A stretch of 64,000 nucleotides of DNA from Amylibacter sp. IMCC11727 (GCF_029854195.1 NZ_CP122960.1:936001-1000000), one strand, 5' to 3'; positions 15,718-24,207 are shown, counted from the stretch's first letter. Program-made: numbers and translations. Notes: generated from the sequence alone by a model not told the origin.

Positions 15718-15739
15718 TAGCTTCAAACGTTCGAAGCTA
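15718..15739 (-). promoter_or_regulatory. 22-bp imperfect palindrome in the leader of the DUF7282-like gene
   Basis: TAGCTTC-N8-GAAGCTA with an AACGTT core; 20 of 22 positions are symmetric. It begins 20 bases upstream of the start codon and abuts the ribosome site, suggesting an operator or an RNA hairpin. Upstream, 15740-15840 is strikingly AT-rich, consistent with a promoter region. Confidence 0.45.
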
Positions 15740-15847
15740 TGTTAAATGTACGGAGGGGGATTAACGTTGGATTACTATTTTTTGAAAATCGTTGAAATTA
15801 AAGTATTGAAATTTAACAAATTAAATTGTTTGGCGCGTTACCTATGG

Positions 15848-16654
15848 TTAGTGCGCCGCTGCTTCGAGTGGGTCGATAAGGGATCGCCCACCATCCACAG
15901 TGACAATCTGGCCTGTGATAAACGCTGAGGCATCTGTGGCAAGGAACTGGGCGGTTTCGGCCACTTCGCGGGCTTCTGCGATGCGGCCCAGCGGGGTCGC
16001 GGCGAGGGTGGCCTTGCGCACTTCTAGGTCGTCTTTCAAACGGGCCTGAAGAGAGGCTGACATCACAGAGCCAATGGCAATAGCGTTCACGCGGATGCGT
16101 TGATCGGCAAAGGCCACGGCCAAAGAACGGGTCATTTGATTGAGCGCCGCACAGGCCACGGAATAGGCGAGCATTTCGGCATGTGTGCGATCTGCGGCGA
16201 TGGAAGACAGGTTTACCACCGCGCCGATGCTACCCTCTGAAGGGGTTTCTTTTTCCTGCGAAATCATCCGCTTTGCCACCGCTTGGGTCACGCGCAGATT
16301 TGCGAGAACGTTTTGTTGGAACAATTCTTCGAAGTGATCGTCGCGCGCATCCAAAGGATTGGATGGCAACACCTGACGGCTGGCGTTGATCAGAATATCA
16401 ATGCTGTCGAACGCGTCGATGGTGGCGGACAGCAGGTTTGCTACGGTCAGTTTTTTGCGCAGGTCGCCCGCGAAAAACCGAACATTTTCACCGTCGCCGT
16501 CGATGGCTTCTGCTTCGGTCTGCAGCTTTTCCTCGTCCATATCCACGAGCATAACATTTGCGCCGCGATCCGAGAAATGCCGCGCCACTTCGAGCCCAAC
16601 ACCATTGGCCGCACCTGTGATAATGGCGGTCTTACCTTCGAGCGAAAAAGACAT
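15848..16654 (-). CDS. SDR family protein lacking the catalytic lysine
   Basis: 268 residues. Classical short-chain dehydrogenase layout: cofactor loop TGAANGVGLEVAR near residue 12, Asp for NAD at the end of strand 2 (MLVDMDE), the NLSSIAA serine and Tyr164. The active-site Y-x-x-x-K is YSVAC, so the invariant Lys is Cys168; the NAG motif reads NASRQ. C-terminal TGQIVTVDGGRSL is normal. The protein probably still binds NAD(H) but may be catalytically impaired or use another chemistry. Its stop is followed by an AT-rich region; the RsmC-like gene lies downstream of it on the other side, same strand. Confidence 0.88.
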   Translation of the reverse strand: MSFSLEGKTAIITGAANGVGLEVARHFSDRGANVMLVDMDEEKLQTEAEAIDGDGENVRFFAGDLRKKLTVANLLSATIDAFDSIDILINASRQVLPSNPLDARDDHFEELFQQNVLANLRVTQAVAKRMISQEKETPSEGSIGAVVNLSSIAADRTHAEMLAYSVACAALNQMTRSLAVAFADQRIRVNAIAIGSVMSASLQARLKDDLEVRKATLAATPLGRIAEAREVAETAQFLATDASAFITGQIVTVDGGRSLIDPLEAAAH

Positions 16655-16710
16655 GTGGCGGCCTTTGCTGATTCTGCTGACTGACTATACCAGTCTGGTA
16701 CGCAGAAGGG

Positions 16711-17709
16711 TTAAAGTTTCGGTTTGCGTGCGTGGATGACTTTGTATCGGCTGGATTGGGACATAACCTCCCAGCGCGCAAAGCTGGCATCAAGGGTTGC
16801 CTCATACGCCAGTTGGCGGTTTGCCACCAAATACATCTGACCTGTGGGTTTCAAAAGGGTCGCTGCTGCCGTGATAAAGGCACGGCCAAGGGATGGATCG
16901 GCTTTGCGCCCTGTGTGAAACGGCGGGTTGGTTATGACGGCGTCATAGATGTTCTTGCTGGTGGGGCGTGTGGCATCGGCCCAGTGGAATGACGCGCGAT
17001 CATCAGCGATGTTCAAACGGGCGCAATCAAGCGCCGCTTGTTCCGCCTCGATCAGATCAATGGCGGTGATGTCTGGGCAAGTTTGCAAGGCATGCGCAGA
17101 CAGCCAGCCCCAGCCTGCGCCCAAATCTGCAACGCGGCCTTTGAGTTTGCCTGCGAACGCGGGGGCCAATTCAGCGGAGCCTGGATCAATGGCATCGGCA
17201 GAAAACACGCCTGCTGATGTGAAGAAACCATCTGCGTTTTGGGCAGGGGTGGTTGCGCCCATCCAATCTGCAAACGGGTTTTCACCAGCTTGTTTGTAGA
17301 GCCAGAAAACCTTGCCATGGGCTTTAGAAACTTGGCCTGCGACGGTGCTGCGCTTTTTGGATTCCTTCAAAAGGCTTTCAATGCCATCGGTTTTCGACCC
17401 GTCCACCAGCAAAACCCCGTCAGGGTCCAGCATGTCGTAGGCCTGTGCCATCAAGGCGCGGGTTTCTTCCTTGGCCCGTGTGATGTGCAAAACGGCCATA
17501 GCAGCGGTATCTGGCAAAGAGGGGGCCGTGGTATAGCCCGCATTGGAAAGAGCTTGATGCGCTGGGAAGAGCCCTTGGACACAAATGATGCGGTCTTTGG
17601 GCAAGTCAGGATAGGAGCCAAAAGCGCGGATAATCGCGATTTGGCCAGAGGGCGGCAAGTCTAGCGTGCCGGCATCAAAGGGCAGCATCAGGCGGAGATG
17701 ATCTGTCAT
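16711..17709 (-). CDS. RsmC/RlmG-type class I SAM methyltransferase
   Basis: 332 residues in two halves, as in 16S rRNA (guanine-1207) methyltransferase RsmC. The N-terminal half is a degenerate methyltransferase-like domain; the C-terminal half has the SAM motif VADLGAGWGWLSAH, acidic residue in AIDLIEAEQ, and the catalytic NPPF in VITNPPFHTGRKAD. It would methylate the exocyclic amino group of a guanine in ribosomal RNA; RsmC versus RlmG cannot be separated without alignment. ClpS follows upstream with a gap of 19 bases, so they may share a transcript. Confidence 0.87.
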   Translation of the reverse strand: MTDHLRLMLPFDAGTLDLPPSGQIAIIRAFGSYPDLPKDRIICVQGLFPAHQALSNAGYTTAPSLPDTAAMAVLHITRAKEETRALMAQAYDMLDPDGVLLVDGSKTDGIESLLKESKKRSTVAGQVSKAHGKVFWLYKQAGENPFADWMGATTPAQNADGFFTSAGVFSADAIDPGSAELAPAFAGKLKGRVADLGAGWGWLSAHALQTCPDITAIDLIEAEQAALDCARLNIADDRASFHWADATRPTSKNIYDAVITNPPFHTGRKADPSLGRAFITAAATLLKPTGQMYLVANRQLAYEATLDASFARWEVMSQSSRYKVIHARKPKL

Positions 17710-17728
17710 GGCAGGGGCGCGGGAGCGC

Positions 17729-18079
17729 CTATTCCTTTTCCATCGTGCATTGCAGCGGATGTTCGTTTTGACGAGCGGCTTCCATCACTTGCATGACTTT
17801 GGTTTCCGCGATTTCGTGGCTGAACACACCCACAACGGCCAAACCCTTTTTGTGAACGGTCAGCATCAATTCAATCGCACCTGCATGGCCAATGCCGAAA
17901 TACCGTTCCAACACATGCACGACAAATTCCATCGGTGTGTAGTCATCGTTTAACAACATTACCTTATACATCGGAGGACGTTGGGTTTTTTCTTTTGGCT
18001 TGGTCGCCAAAGCGGTATCGCCGTCTGGACCAGCGTCGAAATCGTCGTCTTGGGCGCAAATGATCAGCGGTGTGTGCAT
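17729..18079 (-). CDS. clpS: ATP-dependent Clp protease adaptor ClpS
   Basis: 116 residues. The ClpS core is complete: PMYKVMLLNDDYTPMEFVVHV, where Asn-Asp-Asp binds the N-end degron, then VLERYFG, MLTVHKKGLAVVGVFSHEIAETK. It delivers N-degron substrates to ClpAP in the cytosol. The N-terminal 35 residues are a variable acidic extension (DDDFDAGPDGD). ClpA is not adjacent. A 323-base intergenic region separates it from the divergent carboxypeptidase gene. Confidence 0.96.
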   Translation of the reverse strand: MHTPLIICAQDDDFDAGPDGDTALATKPKEKTQRPPMYKVMLLNDDYTPMEFVVHVLERYFGIGHAGAIELMLTVHKKGLAVVGVFSHEIAETKVMQVMEAARQNEHPLQCTMEKE

Positions 18080-18402
18080 TGTCGTTGATTGGCTTTGTTT
18101 ATTCTGAGGCCTTTATATAGCGTTTCTGACGAAAGAAAAAAGGGGCGGATTCTGGCCCATTGCGGCACAGAAAGGGTATTTGACATGCTCATTTTTCGCC
18201 CATTTTAACCCGATGAACCACAATACCTTGTGGGTGAACGGGTTAATTCACCCCCATGTGGTGTAGTGTTGCGCAGGTGACACCGTGCTAGCCTTTGAAA
18301 ATAAAAGGTTTTTGTGGATTTCCATGCTGTGATAGCTTGAGCTCAATCAAAACACCGAAAACGGTGACGAGGCAGTTTTTAATTACGGACGTCGGAGAAC
18401 CG
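18080..18402. other. 323-base divergent intergenic region between clpS and the carboxypeptidase gene
   Basis: No supportable gene. It holds an inverted repeat GGGTGAA-N8-TTCACCC at 18232-18253, whose loop contains GGGTTAA, placed about 150 bases before the carboxypeptidase start; it could be an operator for either gene. An upstream in-frame extension of the carboxypeptidase from 18295 is judged non-coding. No convincing promoter pair could be fixed. Confidence 0.5.
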
Positions 18403-19746
18403 ATGCGAATCGCAGCAGTAGTACGGGCCTTGTGTGCCTTGAGTTTCCTTTTAAGCGTGACCTTTGCGGGGTCTGCCAGTGTGGCAGCACCTTATGCCGC
18501 CGTTGTAATCGACGCGCGAACAGGCGAGGTTTTGCATTCCCGCAACGCAGATGCGCGACTGCATCCTGCATCTTTGACCAAGATGATGACCCTGTATGTG
18601 GTGTTTGACGCCATTGAACGGGGGGAAATCAGCTTGGACAAAAAGGTTAAGATTTCCCGTTTCGCCGCCAATGAACCGCCGAGCAAGCTGGGCCTGAGGC
18701 CGGGGCAAAAGATTGCGCTGCGCTATTTGATCCGTGCAGCGGCGGTGAAATCAGCCAATGATGCGGCCACAGCTTTGGGCGAAGCGATTTCAGGCTCCGA
18801 AGCAGAATTTGCCAAGCGCATGACACGCACGGCGCGCGCGCTTGGGATGAAGAACACAACGTTCAAGAACGCCCACGGGTTAACCCAATCAGGCCATTTG
18901 TCCACCGCACGGGATATGACCCTGCTGGGGCGGCGTCTGTTTTATGATTTCCCAGATTATTACAATCTGTTCTCGCGGAAATCGACACACGCAGGTGTCC
19001 GCGATGTGGCCAACACAAACCGTAAACTGCTAAGCGCCTATCGTGGTGCGGATGGTATCAAAACGGGGTATACCAATGCGGCTGGATTTAATCTTGTGGC
19101 CTCTGCAGAGCGGGGACCAAAACGGGTGATTGCAACCGTGTTTGGTGGCAAGACGTCCGCATGGCGCAATGCCCGTGTGGCAGAGCTGTTGGATATGGGG
19201 TTTGAACGATCTGAAACCCGCGTTGCGGTACGCAAGCCCGCACCTGTGAATTTGGGCGGCGGCGGTCGTAAGACAATCAAGGTGGCAGCCGCAGGTGCTG
19301 TGGCCAAAAGCCCGCGACCAAAGGTGCGCAAGGGCCTGACAACAGGAACATTGGTGGCGCAAAGCGATCTGAAAGCCATCCAGGCGGCTGTTCTGGCGGC
19401 CAACGAAGAAGCGGCGAAACAACCGCAATCCATCGCGGCAGTGGCTGCACAAGAACAACCTTTGCGCGTTGTCACCCGCGTATCCACAGCGGGAAATCGT
19501 CATTGGGCGGTGCAAGTGGGTGCCTTCCAAAACCGTCATCTTGCGGAAAAAGCTTTGTTGCAAACAGCCTTGCGCGAGTTGCAATCCTTAGAAGGATCAG
19601 AGCGTCGTATCGATTATGCGATGGTGAACGGATACAAGAAATTCCGCGCACGGTTCGTTGGGTTAAACCAAGCAGATGCGAACATGGCCTGTGCGCGGTT
19701 GCGAGCGCGAAATCAACCCTGTTTCCCGGTGGGGCCAGGGTCGTAA
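18403..19746 (+). CDS. D-alanyl-D-alanine carboxypeptidase with C-terminal SPOR domain
   Basis: 447 residues. Signal peptide (ALCALSFLLSVTFAGSASVA), then a penicillin-binding S11 peptidase domain with SLTK (Ser57-Lys60), the SAN triad in VKSANDAATALG and KTG in GIKTGYTNAAG. A Lys/Pro/Ala-rich linker follows, and the last 80 residues form a SPOR fold (HWAVQVGAFQNRHLAEKAL) that in other proteins binds denuded septal glycan. It would trim peptidoglycan pentapeptides in the periplasm, possibly at the division site. ATG 18403 has a GGAG site; a terminator follows. Confidence 0.94.
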   Translation: MRIAAVVRALCALSFLLSVTFAGSASVAAPYAAVVIDARTGEVLHSRNADARLHPASLTKMMTLYVVFDAIERGEISLDKKVKISRFAANEPPSKLGLRPGQKIALRYLIRAAAVKSANDAATALGEAISGSEAEFAKRMTRTARALGMKNTTFKNAHGLTQSGHLSTARDMTLLGRRLFYDFPDYYNLFSRKSTHAGVRDVANTNRKLLSAYRGADGIKTGYTNAAGFNLVASAERGPKRVIATVFGGKTSAWRNARVAELLDMGFERSETRVAVRKPAPVNLGGGGRKTIKVAAAGAVAKSPRPKVRKGLTTGTLVAQSDLKAIQAAVLAANEEAAKQPQSIAAVAAQEQPLRVVTRVSTAGNRHWAVQVGAFQNRHLAEKALLQTALRELQSLEGSERRIDYAMVNGYKKFRARFVGLNQADANMACARLRARNQPCFPVGPGS

Positions 19747-19765
19747 CATCCTGAGAAACGGCATT

Positions 19766-19806
19766 AAAAAACCCCGCTCGGCGTGATGCTCGGCGGGGTT
19801 TTTTAT
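19766..19806 (+). terminator. Bidirectional Rho-independent terminator
   Basis: AAAAAACCCCGC, a loop of about 15 bases and GCGGGGTTTTTT lie between the carboxypeptidase stop and the convergent lipoprotein gene. A-run and T-run on both sides suit termination in both directions. Confidence 0.9.
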
Positions 19807-19813
19807 AAGGGCG

Positions 19814-20389
19814 TTAGTTTTTGCCTTCGTCGTCGTCAAACACCTTGGTGGTTTGCACGCCCGGCAGTTTTGCGAAATCTTTCATCAGCTTGGCCGGGAA
19901 GTATGTGCGGCGGAGGCTTTCAAAGCCTTCGAGCTGCAGCAGCAAACCTGAAATATTCAGCGTGCATTGTGCATCAAGGGACGGACCTGCGGCCAAAGCA
20001 AGTTGCAGCGCTTTTTCAGCGACTTCTTCGGACACGTAGATTTTTTGGTTTACTACGTGGTGGGTCGTCCGCGCATGCCAATTGTCGTAGTTTTCTTCCA
20101 GTTTTGGGAACATGCCAAAGACAACATCGTTGCGTTCTGGGCCCAAGGGATGGGACCAGCGGCCCGCGGGATCATACATAACCGTCTGGCTGGCATTGAT
20201 CGTCAAGGCGGCGTGGCCGCCAGAGCCCGAACGGTTGTTGATCATCGTTTTTAAGACAAGGTACGCAGGTTCTGGGCTGTCGTAGCGGGCTTTTTGAACG
20301 GCTTCGTCAGGAGCCCAAACGGATTGACCGCCACAGGCCGACAGTGTTGCCGCCATGACGACAAGAATAAGTGCGCGTAAAAATGTCAT
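19814..20389 (-). CDS. Hypothetical lipoprotein
   Basis: 191 residues. A type II signal peptide (MTFLRALILVVMAATLSACGG) with the lipobox LSAC predicts N-terminal lipidation. The mature region contains SGSGGHAALTINASQTVMYDPAGRW and a later TTHHVVNQKIYVSEEVAEK, and ends in charged DDDEGKN; it has one further Cys (DAQCTLNISGLLLQ). The GGHAAL segment followed by a conserved-looking His-rich stretch recalls periplasmic NlpC/P60 or DUF-type envelope proteins, but I would not assign a family. ATG 20389 starts the signal peptide. Confidence 0.82.
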   Translation of the reverse strand: MTFLRALILVVMAATLSACGGQSVWAPDEAVQKARYDSPEPAYLVLKTMINNRSGSGGHAALTINASQTVMYDPAGRWSHPLGPERNDVVFGMFPKLEENYDNWHARTTHHVVNQKIYVSEEVAEKALQLALAAGPSLDAQCTLNISGLLLQLEGFESLRRTYFPAKLMKDFAKLPGVQTTKVFDDDEGKN

Positions 20390-20424
20390 GTTTCCCCACC
20401 AAAGGCGCCCCAAGCGCCCAACAT

Positions 20425-20559
20425 TTAAGAGTTAAAAATTGCTAGAAAAACAAGAATTGCAATGGATGCGACGCTGACGCGGATCGACCATTTGATGAAA
20501 CCGTCAAATGCAGCTTCTTGTGCAGATGTATCCATTTTACCGTGTTCGTAATTGGCCAT
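20425..20559 (-). CDS. aa3-type cytochrome c oxidase subunit IV
   Basis: Only 44 residues: a short cytosolic segment (MANYEHGKMDTSAQEAAFDGFIKW) and one membrane helix (VSVASIAILVFLAIF). This is the small bacterial subunit IV found in alphaproteobacterial aa3 oxidases, packed against subunits I and III with no redox centre. It is encoded away from the other oxidase genes, as is usual in this group. The ATG at 20559 is preceded by AAAGGGCAC; the longer in-frame extension to 20622 is rejected because the family begins with MA(D/N)YEHG. Confidence 0.88.
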   Translation of the reverse strand: MANYEHGKMDTSAQEAAFDGFIKWSIRVSVASIAILVFLAIFNS

Positions 20560-20652
20560 TGTAAGTGCCCTTTCTTTTCCCGTGTTGGCAGCGGTTTTGC
20601 AGGAAATTGATCTATATTGCAATTGCCAGTTTGCCGCGCTTTTCGGGGGTGT

Positions 20653-21123
20653 TTAGGTCGTTGGGGTGTTGTCCAATTCTGCTGCCAGTTTGAAACCGAT
20701 ACGGTTAGGAGCTTGGGCTTGATCTACCTTTGGGGAAGATACGAGCATCACATTTAACTGGCTAACGTGTTGAACAAGCTGTGTTTTAGCGCCGTTCGGG
20801 TCTTCGCCGTAAAAGGTGATCAGATCAGGTGCAAAGTAGCCCATACCTTGGATGCGCAGGGTTCCAACGTCCCCCCCTGTGAAGCCCATACCCACCTCTT
20901 CGTCGCCATTCAGGGTTTCTTCGAATTTTTGAATGTACATGACAATGCGTTCATAGGCCCATTCGGCAGGGGATTTTTGTGCCACTTGGCGACCATCTGC
21001 GTTTGGAGTCACAACTTGATTCTCGCGCACAATGGATCCGTTTGGCCCCATGCGCACCGCATAGCGTTCGGGGAGCGTGGCTTCTTCGGCGGCTTCGGCC
21101 GTGGTTTTGATTGCATCATTCAT
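20653..21123 (-). CDS. DUF6173-like cytosolic protein
   Basis: 156 residues without signal or membrane segment. Features are KSPAEWAYERIVMYIQKFEETL, EEVGMGFTGGDVGTLRIQGMGYFAPDLITFYG and LVQHVSQLNVML followed by RIGFKLA. The pattern matches proteins I recall from related genomes annotated as DUF6173; function unknown. It lies 12 bases downstream of the MBL hydrolase gene and should share its transcript. Confidence 0.78.
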   Translation of the reverse strand: MNDAIKTTAEAAEEATLPERYAVRMGPNGSIVRENQVVTPNADGRQVAQKSPAEWAYERIVMYIQKFEETLNGDEEVGMGFTGGDVGTLRIQGMGYFAPDLITFYGEDPNGAKTQLVQHVSQLNVMLVSSPKVDQAQAPNRIGFKLAAELDNTPTT

Positions 21124-21134
21124 GGTGTGGTCCC

Positions 21135-22211
21135 TTACGCTTGTTCATAGACCCAAGCGCCTGCGTCATTGCGGGTGCGTGTGATCTTTCCCTGTTGGTA
21201 AAGATGGTTCACATGGGCAATAGATTCAACCAGTGCGAGGCCATATTCAGCGGGACCTATCGTTCTTTTGAACAGGGGGGGAAAACACTCGGCCGCAGTG
21301 GATGGCGTTTTAAGGTGATCGTAAAGCCGTTCCAACGCGTGGTGGTGGTTTTCGATCAGTTGACGCATTCGGGCGGGCAGGCCCGTGAAGGGCAGTTTGT
21401 GGCCAGGTAAAACGAAGTGATCGCCATGGGCCAAGGTTTGCAAGTGTTCGCAAGCCTCTAGCCAGCCTTGAACGGGGTCCGCGTCAGGTTCAGTGGCATA
21501 AACTCCGATGTTTGAAGAAATTCCCGGAATAATCTGATCCCCTGCAATGACGATATCGTCGGATTGGGACCAGAGGGTCGCATGTTCAGGCGCGTGGCCA
21601 TTGCCGATGTGAACGTCAAAAATTCGCGTGCCAATGGTGATCGTGTCACCCTGTTGGATACGTTTGAACCCAAGCGGCATGGGATGCACAATATCAGCGT
21701 AATTAAACGGTTTTTGCGTGCGGCGTTCTTCGATGATGGCGGGGTCCATGCCTGCGGATTGGTAAAATGCAATGGTTTCAGGGGGCGAAGTTTGCTGATT
21801 GTCGAGCAATAACATGCGCGCAAACAGCCAGGCGGTGCGTGTTGTCACCAGCTCGGCGCCGTGTTCGCGTTGGAACCAACCCGCCATGCCAACGTGATCG
21901 GGGTGATGATGGGTGACGAGAACGCGGGTAACAGGTTTTCCACCAAGCGGCCCTGACAAGATTTTTTCCCATGTCGCAACCATACGTTTGGAATAAAACC
22001 CCGTATCGACAATGCACCAGCCGTCCCCATCGGCAAGCGCGTATACGTTCACATGATCAAGTTTCATCGGGAGCGGCAATCGCAGCCACAAAATACCATC
22101 GGCGATTTCAATGGCTTCGCCCTCTGCTGGGGTAGTTTTATGGGGGAATTTGATTGTGCTCACGGGATTGTCTTTGCTTATGAGCCCCGTTCGGGTAAAC
22201 GAGCGCGGCAT
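21135..22211 (-). CDS. MBL-fold metallo-hydrolase
   Basis: 358 residues. The metal-binding motif is VTHHHPDHVGMAGW (H-x-H-x-D-H); further ligands are the His in GNGHAPEHATLW and the Asp in IVIAGDQIIPG. Glyoxalase II-like hydrolases and lactonases share this layout; the long C-terminal part (LYDHLKTPSTAAECFPPLF) resembles a helical domain of the LACTB2-type group. Cytosolic. Start is uncertain: ATG 22211, or GTG 22163 just before the conserved region. It is divergent from the threonylcarbamoyl-AMP synthase gene. Confidence 0.88.
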   Translation of the reverse strand: MPRSFTRTGLISKDNPVSTIKFPHKTTPAEGEAIEIADGILWLRLPLPMKLDHVNVYALADGDGWCIVDTGFYSKRMVATWEKILSGPLGGKPVTRVLVTHHHPDHVGMAGWFQREHGAELVTTRTAWLFARMLLLDNQQTSPPETIAFYQSAGMDPAIIEERRTQKPFNYADIVHPMPLGFKRIQQGDTITIGTRIFDVHIGNGHAPEHATLWSQSDDIVIAGDQIIPGISSNIGVYATEPDADPVQGWLEACEHLQTLAHGDHFVLPGHKLPFTGLPARMRQLIENHHHALERLYDHLKTPSTAAECFPPLFKRTIGPAEYGLALVESIAHVNHLYQQGKITRTRNDAGAWVYEQA

Positions 22212-22271
22212 GTTTCGTTGACGTCACGGTAGACGGGCATGAAATAGACGACAACTGGGACCACGCGTCAA

Positions 22272-23228
22272 ATGACCAAAGACACCAAGATGTTTCAAGC
22301 GAACGATGTGCAGGCTGCTGCGGATGTATTGCGCAGTGGCGGCGTTTTGGCGTTTGCAACGGAAACGGTTTACGGGCTTGGAGCGGATGCACGAAATGGG
22401 GATGCGGTTGCGGCTGTTTATGCAGCCAAGGGGCGACCTGCGTTTAATCCGCTGATCATCCATGTGGCTGATTTGGCTATGGCCGAACGATTTGGCGTGT
22501 TTTCGGACACCGCACGCCTGTTGGCTGAAGCGTTTTGGCCAGGTCCGCTGAGCCTTGTAGTGCCGTTGCGCAAAGATGCGGGGTTGTCGTCTTTGGTTAC
22601 GGCAGGATTAGACAGCGTGGCGATCCGTGTGCCCGCCCATTCCGGGGCGCAGGCAGTGTTGGCTGCGTTTGATGGGCCCGTGGCGGCGCCATCCGCCAAC
22701 CCCTCGGGCGGGATCAGCCCCACAAAATCGGCCCATGTTCGCGCAGGGCTTAACGGGCGAATAGATGGTGTTTTGGAAGGCGGCGATTGCGCGGTTGGGT
22801 TGGAATCGACCATTTTGCTGGTTGATGCCGACGTTGCCTTACTTCGGGCAGGGGGCGTGGCCGTAGAAGACATTGAAGCAGTGCTGCGCGGTGCAATTGC
22901 ACGGCCAGAAGATCCAGAAACGCCCCAATCACCAGGGCAATTAGCTTCCCATTACGCGCCCAATGCGGCGGTGCGGATCAATGCAAGTGAAAAGCGAGCA
23001 GGCGAAATTTATATCGGGTTTGGGGCCGTTGACGATGCGGACTTATCCCTGTCTGAAATGGGCAGTGTGAATGAAGCGGCGGCCAATCTGTTTTCGGTTT
23101 TACATGCCGCGGATGCGATGGCAAAGGACGGGCAAACTATTGCCATCGCCCCTGTTCCAATGATGGGATTGGGATTGGCGATCAATGATCGGCTAACGCG
23201 GGCGGCAGCGGATCGCGGCGAGATTTGA
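22272..23228 (+). CDS. L-threonylcarbamoyladenylate synthase (Sua5/YciO/YrdC family)
   Basis: 318 residues. The N-terminal YrdC domain has FATETVYGLGADARN, KGRPAFNPLIIHV, PGPLSLVV and the SANPSGGISPTK loop; the C-terminal Sua5 domain begins after SPGQLASHYAPNA, the characteristic Sua5 linker. It makes threonylcarbamoyl-AMP from Thr, bicarbonate and ATP for the t6A37 tRNA modification with TsaD/B/E. Full-length Sua5 type rather than the short TsaC. The convergent intergenic region beyond its stop carries element B. Confidence 0.95.
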   Translation: MTKDTKMFQANDVQAAADVLRSGGVLAFATETVYGLGADARNGDAVAAVYAAKGRPAFNPLIIHVADLAMAERFGVFSDTARLLAEAFWPGPLSLVVPLRKDAGLSSLVTAGLDSVAIRVPAHSGAQAVLAAFDGPVAAPSANPSGGISPTKSAHVRAGLNGRIDGVLEGGDCAVGLESTILLVDADVALLRAGGVAVEDIEAVLRGAIARPEDPETPQSPGQLASHYAPNAAVRINASEKRAGEIYIGFGAVDDADLSLSEMGSVNEAAANLFSVLHAADAMAKDGQTIAIAPVPMMGLGLAINDRLTRAAADRGEI

Positions 23229-23256
23229 TCGGCGCTTAAAGACTTAGAGCCGTTCC

Positions 23257-23358
23257 TTAACAAAAGGTAAATCATGACGCGTTTTAAATGCCGCGTCATA
23301 GACAACGCGTGTTACACGACGCGTGCTGTAAGACGCGTCGTGGTTAACCTGTTGTTAA
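23257..23358. repeat. Element B: five-unit sister of the ACGCGT array
   Basis: NCGCGT hexamers start at 23277, 23291, 23305, 23319 and 23333, again at exactly 14 bp (the second is CCGCGT). A TTAA-N7-TAAAT half-decayed box starts 20 bases before the first, and TTAA-N7-TTAAA (23344-23359) starts 11 bases after the last begins. Centre of symmetry is 23307/23308. Conserved stretches with element A include CATGACGCG, GACAACGCGT and GGTTAACC. It lies between the convergent ends of the Sua5 and PhyH genes. Total length is one 14-bp unit longer than element A. Confidence 0.85.
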
Positions 23359-23412
23359 ATTAGTGGTGGGTGCGGAAAAGTGATTTAAATTGGGGTAGGA
23401 AAGTGCCGCGCG

Positions 23413-24207
23413 TTACCGCGAGAAAATCAGAGGGAACCAATCTTCGCGCAGCTTTTGCCCCGCCACCATGTCGTGCCCAGGAAACGGCGGTGAAGTAGGC
23501 CCAGGCCGTTCAATATACCGCGCATCGTCCCCAACCAGTCGCAATGAAAACGCACGACGGCGGTTTTCAGATACATTGGCGCGCGCGCCATGCAAAACGC
23601 CATAGTTGAACGCGACTGCATCGCCAGGATCCATCGCCCATTCGGTGATATCCATACCTTCTGCGTCTGGATCTGGCACAGGCATATAGGCATCAGAATC
23701 AGGGTAGAAATTGTCTTCGTTCAGCCACCGGGTTGGGAGCACCTGTTTTTCCCATTTATGGCTGCCTGCCACACAGCGCAAAGACGCATCAGTCACAGGA
23801 TCAAGCGGGGACCAAAAGCTGACAGTTTGTTGCCCTTCAACGAAATAGTAAGGCGCATCTTGGTGCCACGGGGTGGGTTTGGATGTCCCTGGTTCTTTCA
23901 CGAGCACGTGGTCGTGGAACACTTGTACGCTGTTGGATTGCATTAAATCTGCGGCCACTTCGGCGGCAGGGGAATTGCGGATCACCTGTTCAAACTCGGT
24001 GATGCGGGTCCAGTTGCAATAATCATCGAAAAACCGCCCTGTGTCGCCGTCTTTGAGGTTTTCAGCGGCATAAGGACCGGGTTCTGACATGTTTACGTCA
24101 ACACCTTTGCGCAGGGTGTCTACATGATCGGCGAACAGGCCTTTGATCAGCACAACGCCGTCGCGTTGATAGGTGTCGATGTGGTCTTGAGTAATGAGAT
24201 GATGCAT
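23413..24207 (-). CDS. Phytanoyl-CoA dioxygenase family protein of the galactoside region
   Basis: 264 residues. N-terminal TQDHIDTYQRDGVVLIKGLF is the classic PhyH opening; the iron ligands are in TPWHQDAPYYF (HxD) and in NYGVLHGARANVS, with the 2-oxoglutarate Arg in RRAFSLRLVG. It should hydroxylate a small substrate using O2 and 2-oxoglutarate. ATG 24207 follows GGAGGCTCCC. It is the last gene of the leftward iclR-ATPase unit, so it may act on a compound taken up or released by the neighbouring sugar system. Distinct from the 9.2-kb paralogue. Confidence 0.92.
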   Translation of the reverse strand: MHHLITQDHIDTYQRDGVVLIKGLFADHVDTLRKGVDVNMSEPGPYAAENLKDGDTGRFFDDYCNWTRITEFEQVIRNSPAAEVAADLMQSNSVQVFHDHVLVKEPGTSKPTPWHQDAPYYFVEGQQTVSFWSPLDPVTDASLRCVAGSHKWEKQVLPTRWLNEDNFYPDSDAYMPVPDPDAEGMDITEWAMDPGDAVAFNYGVLHGARANVSENRRRAFSLRLVGDDARYIERPGPTSPPFPGHDMVAGQKLREDWFPLIFSR

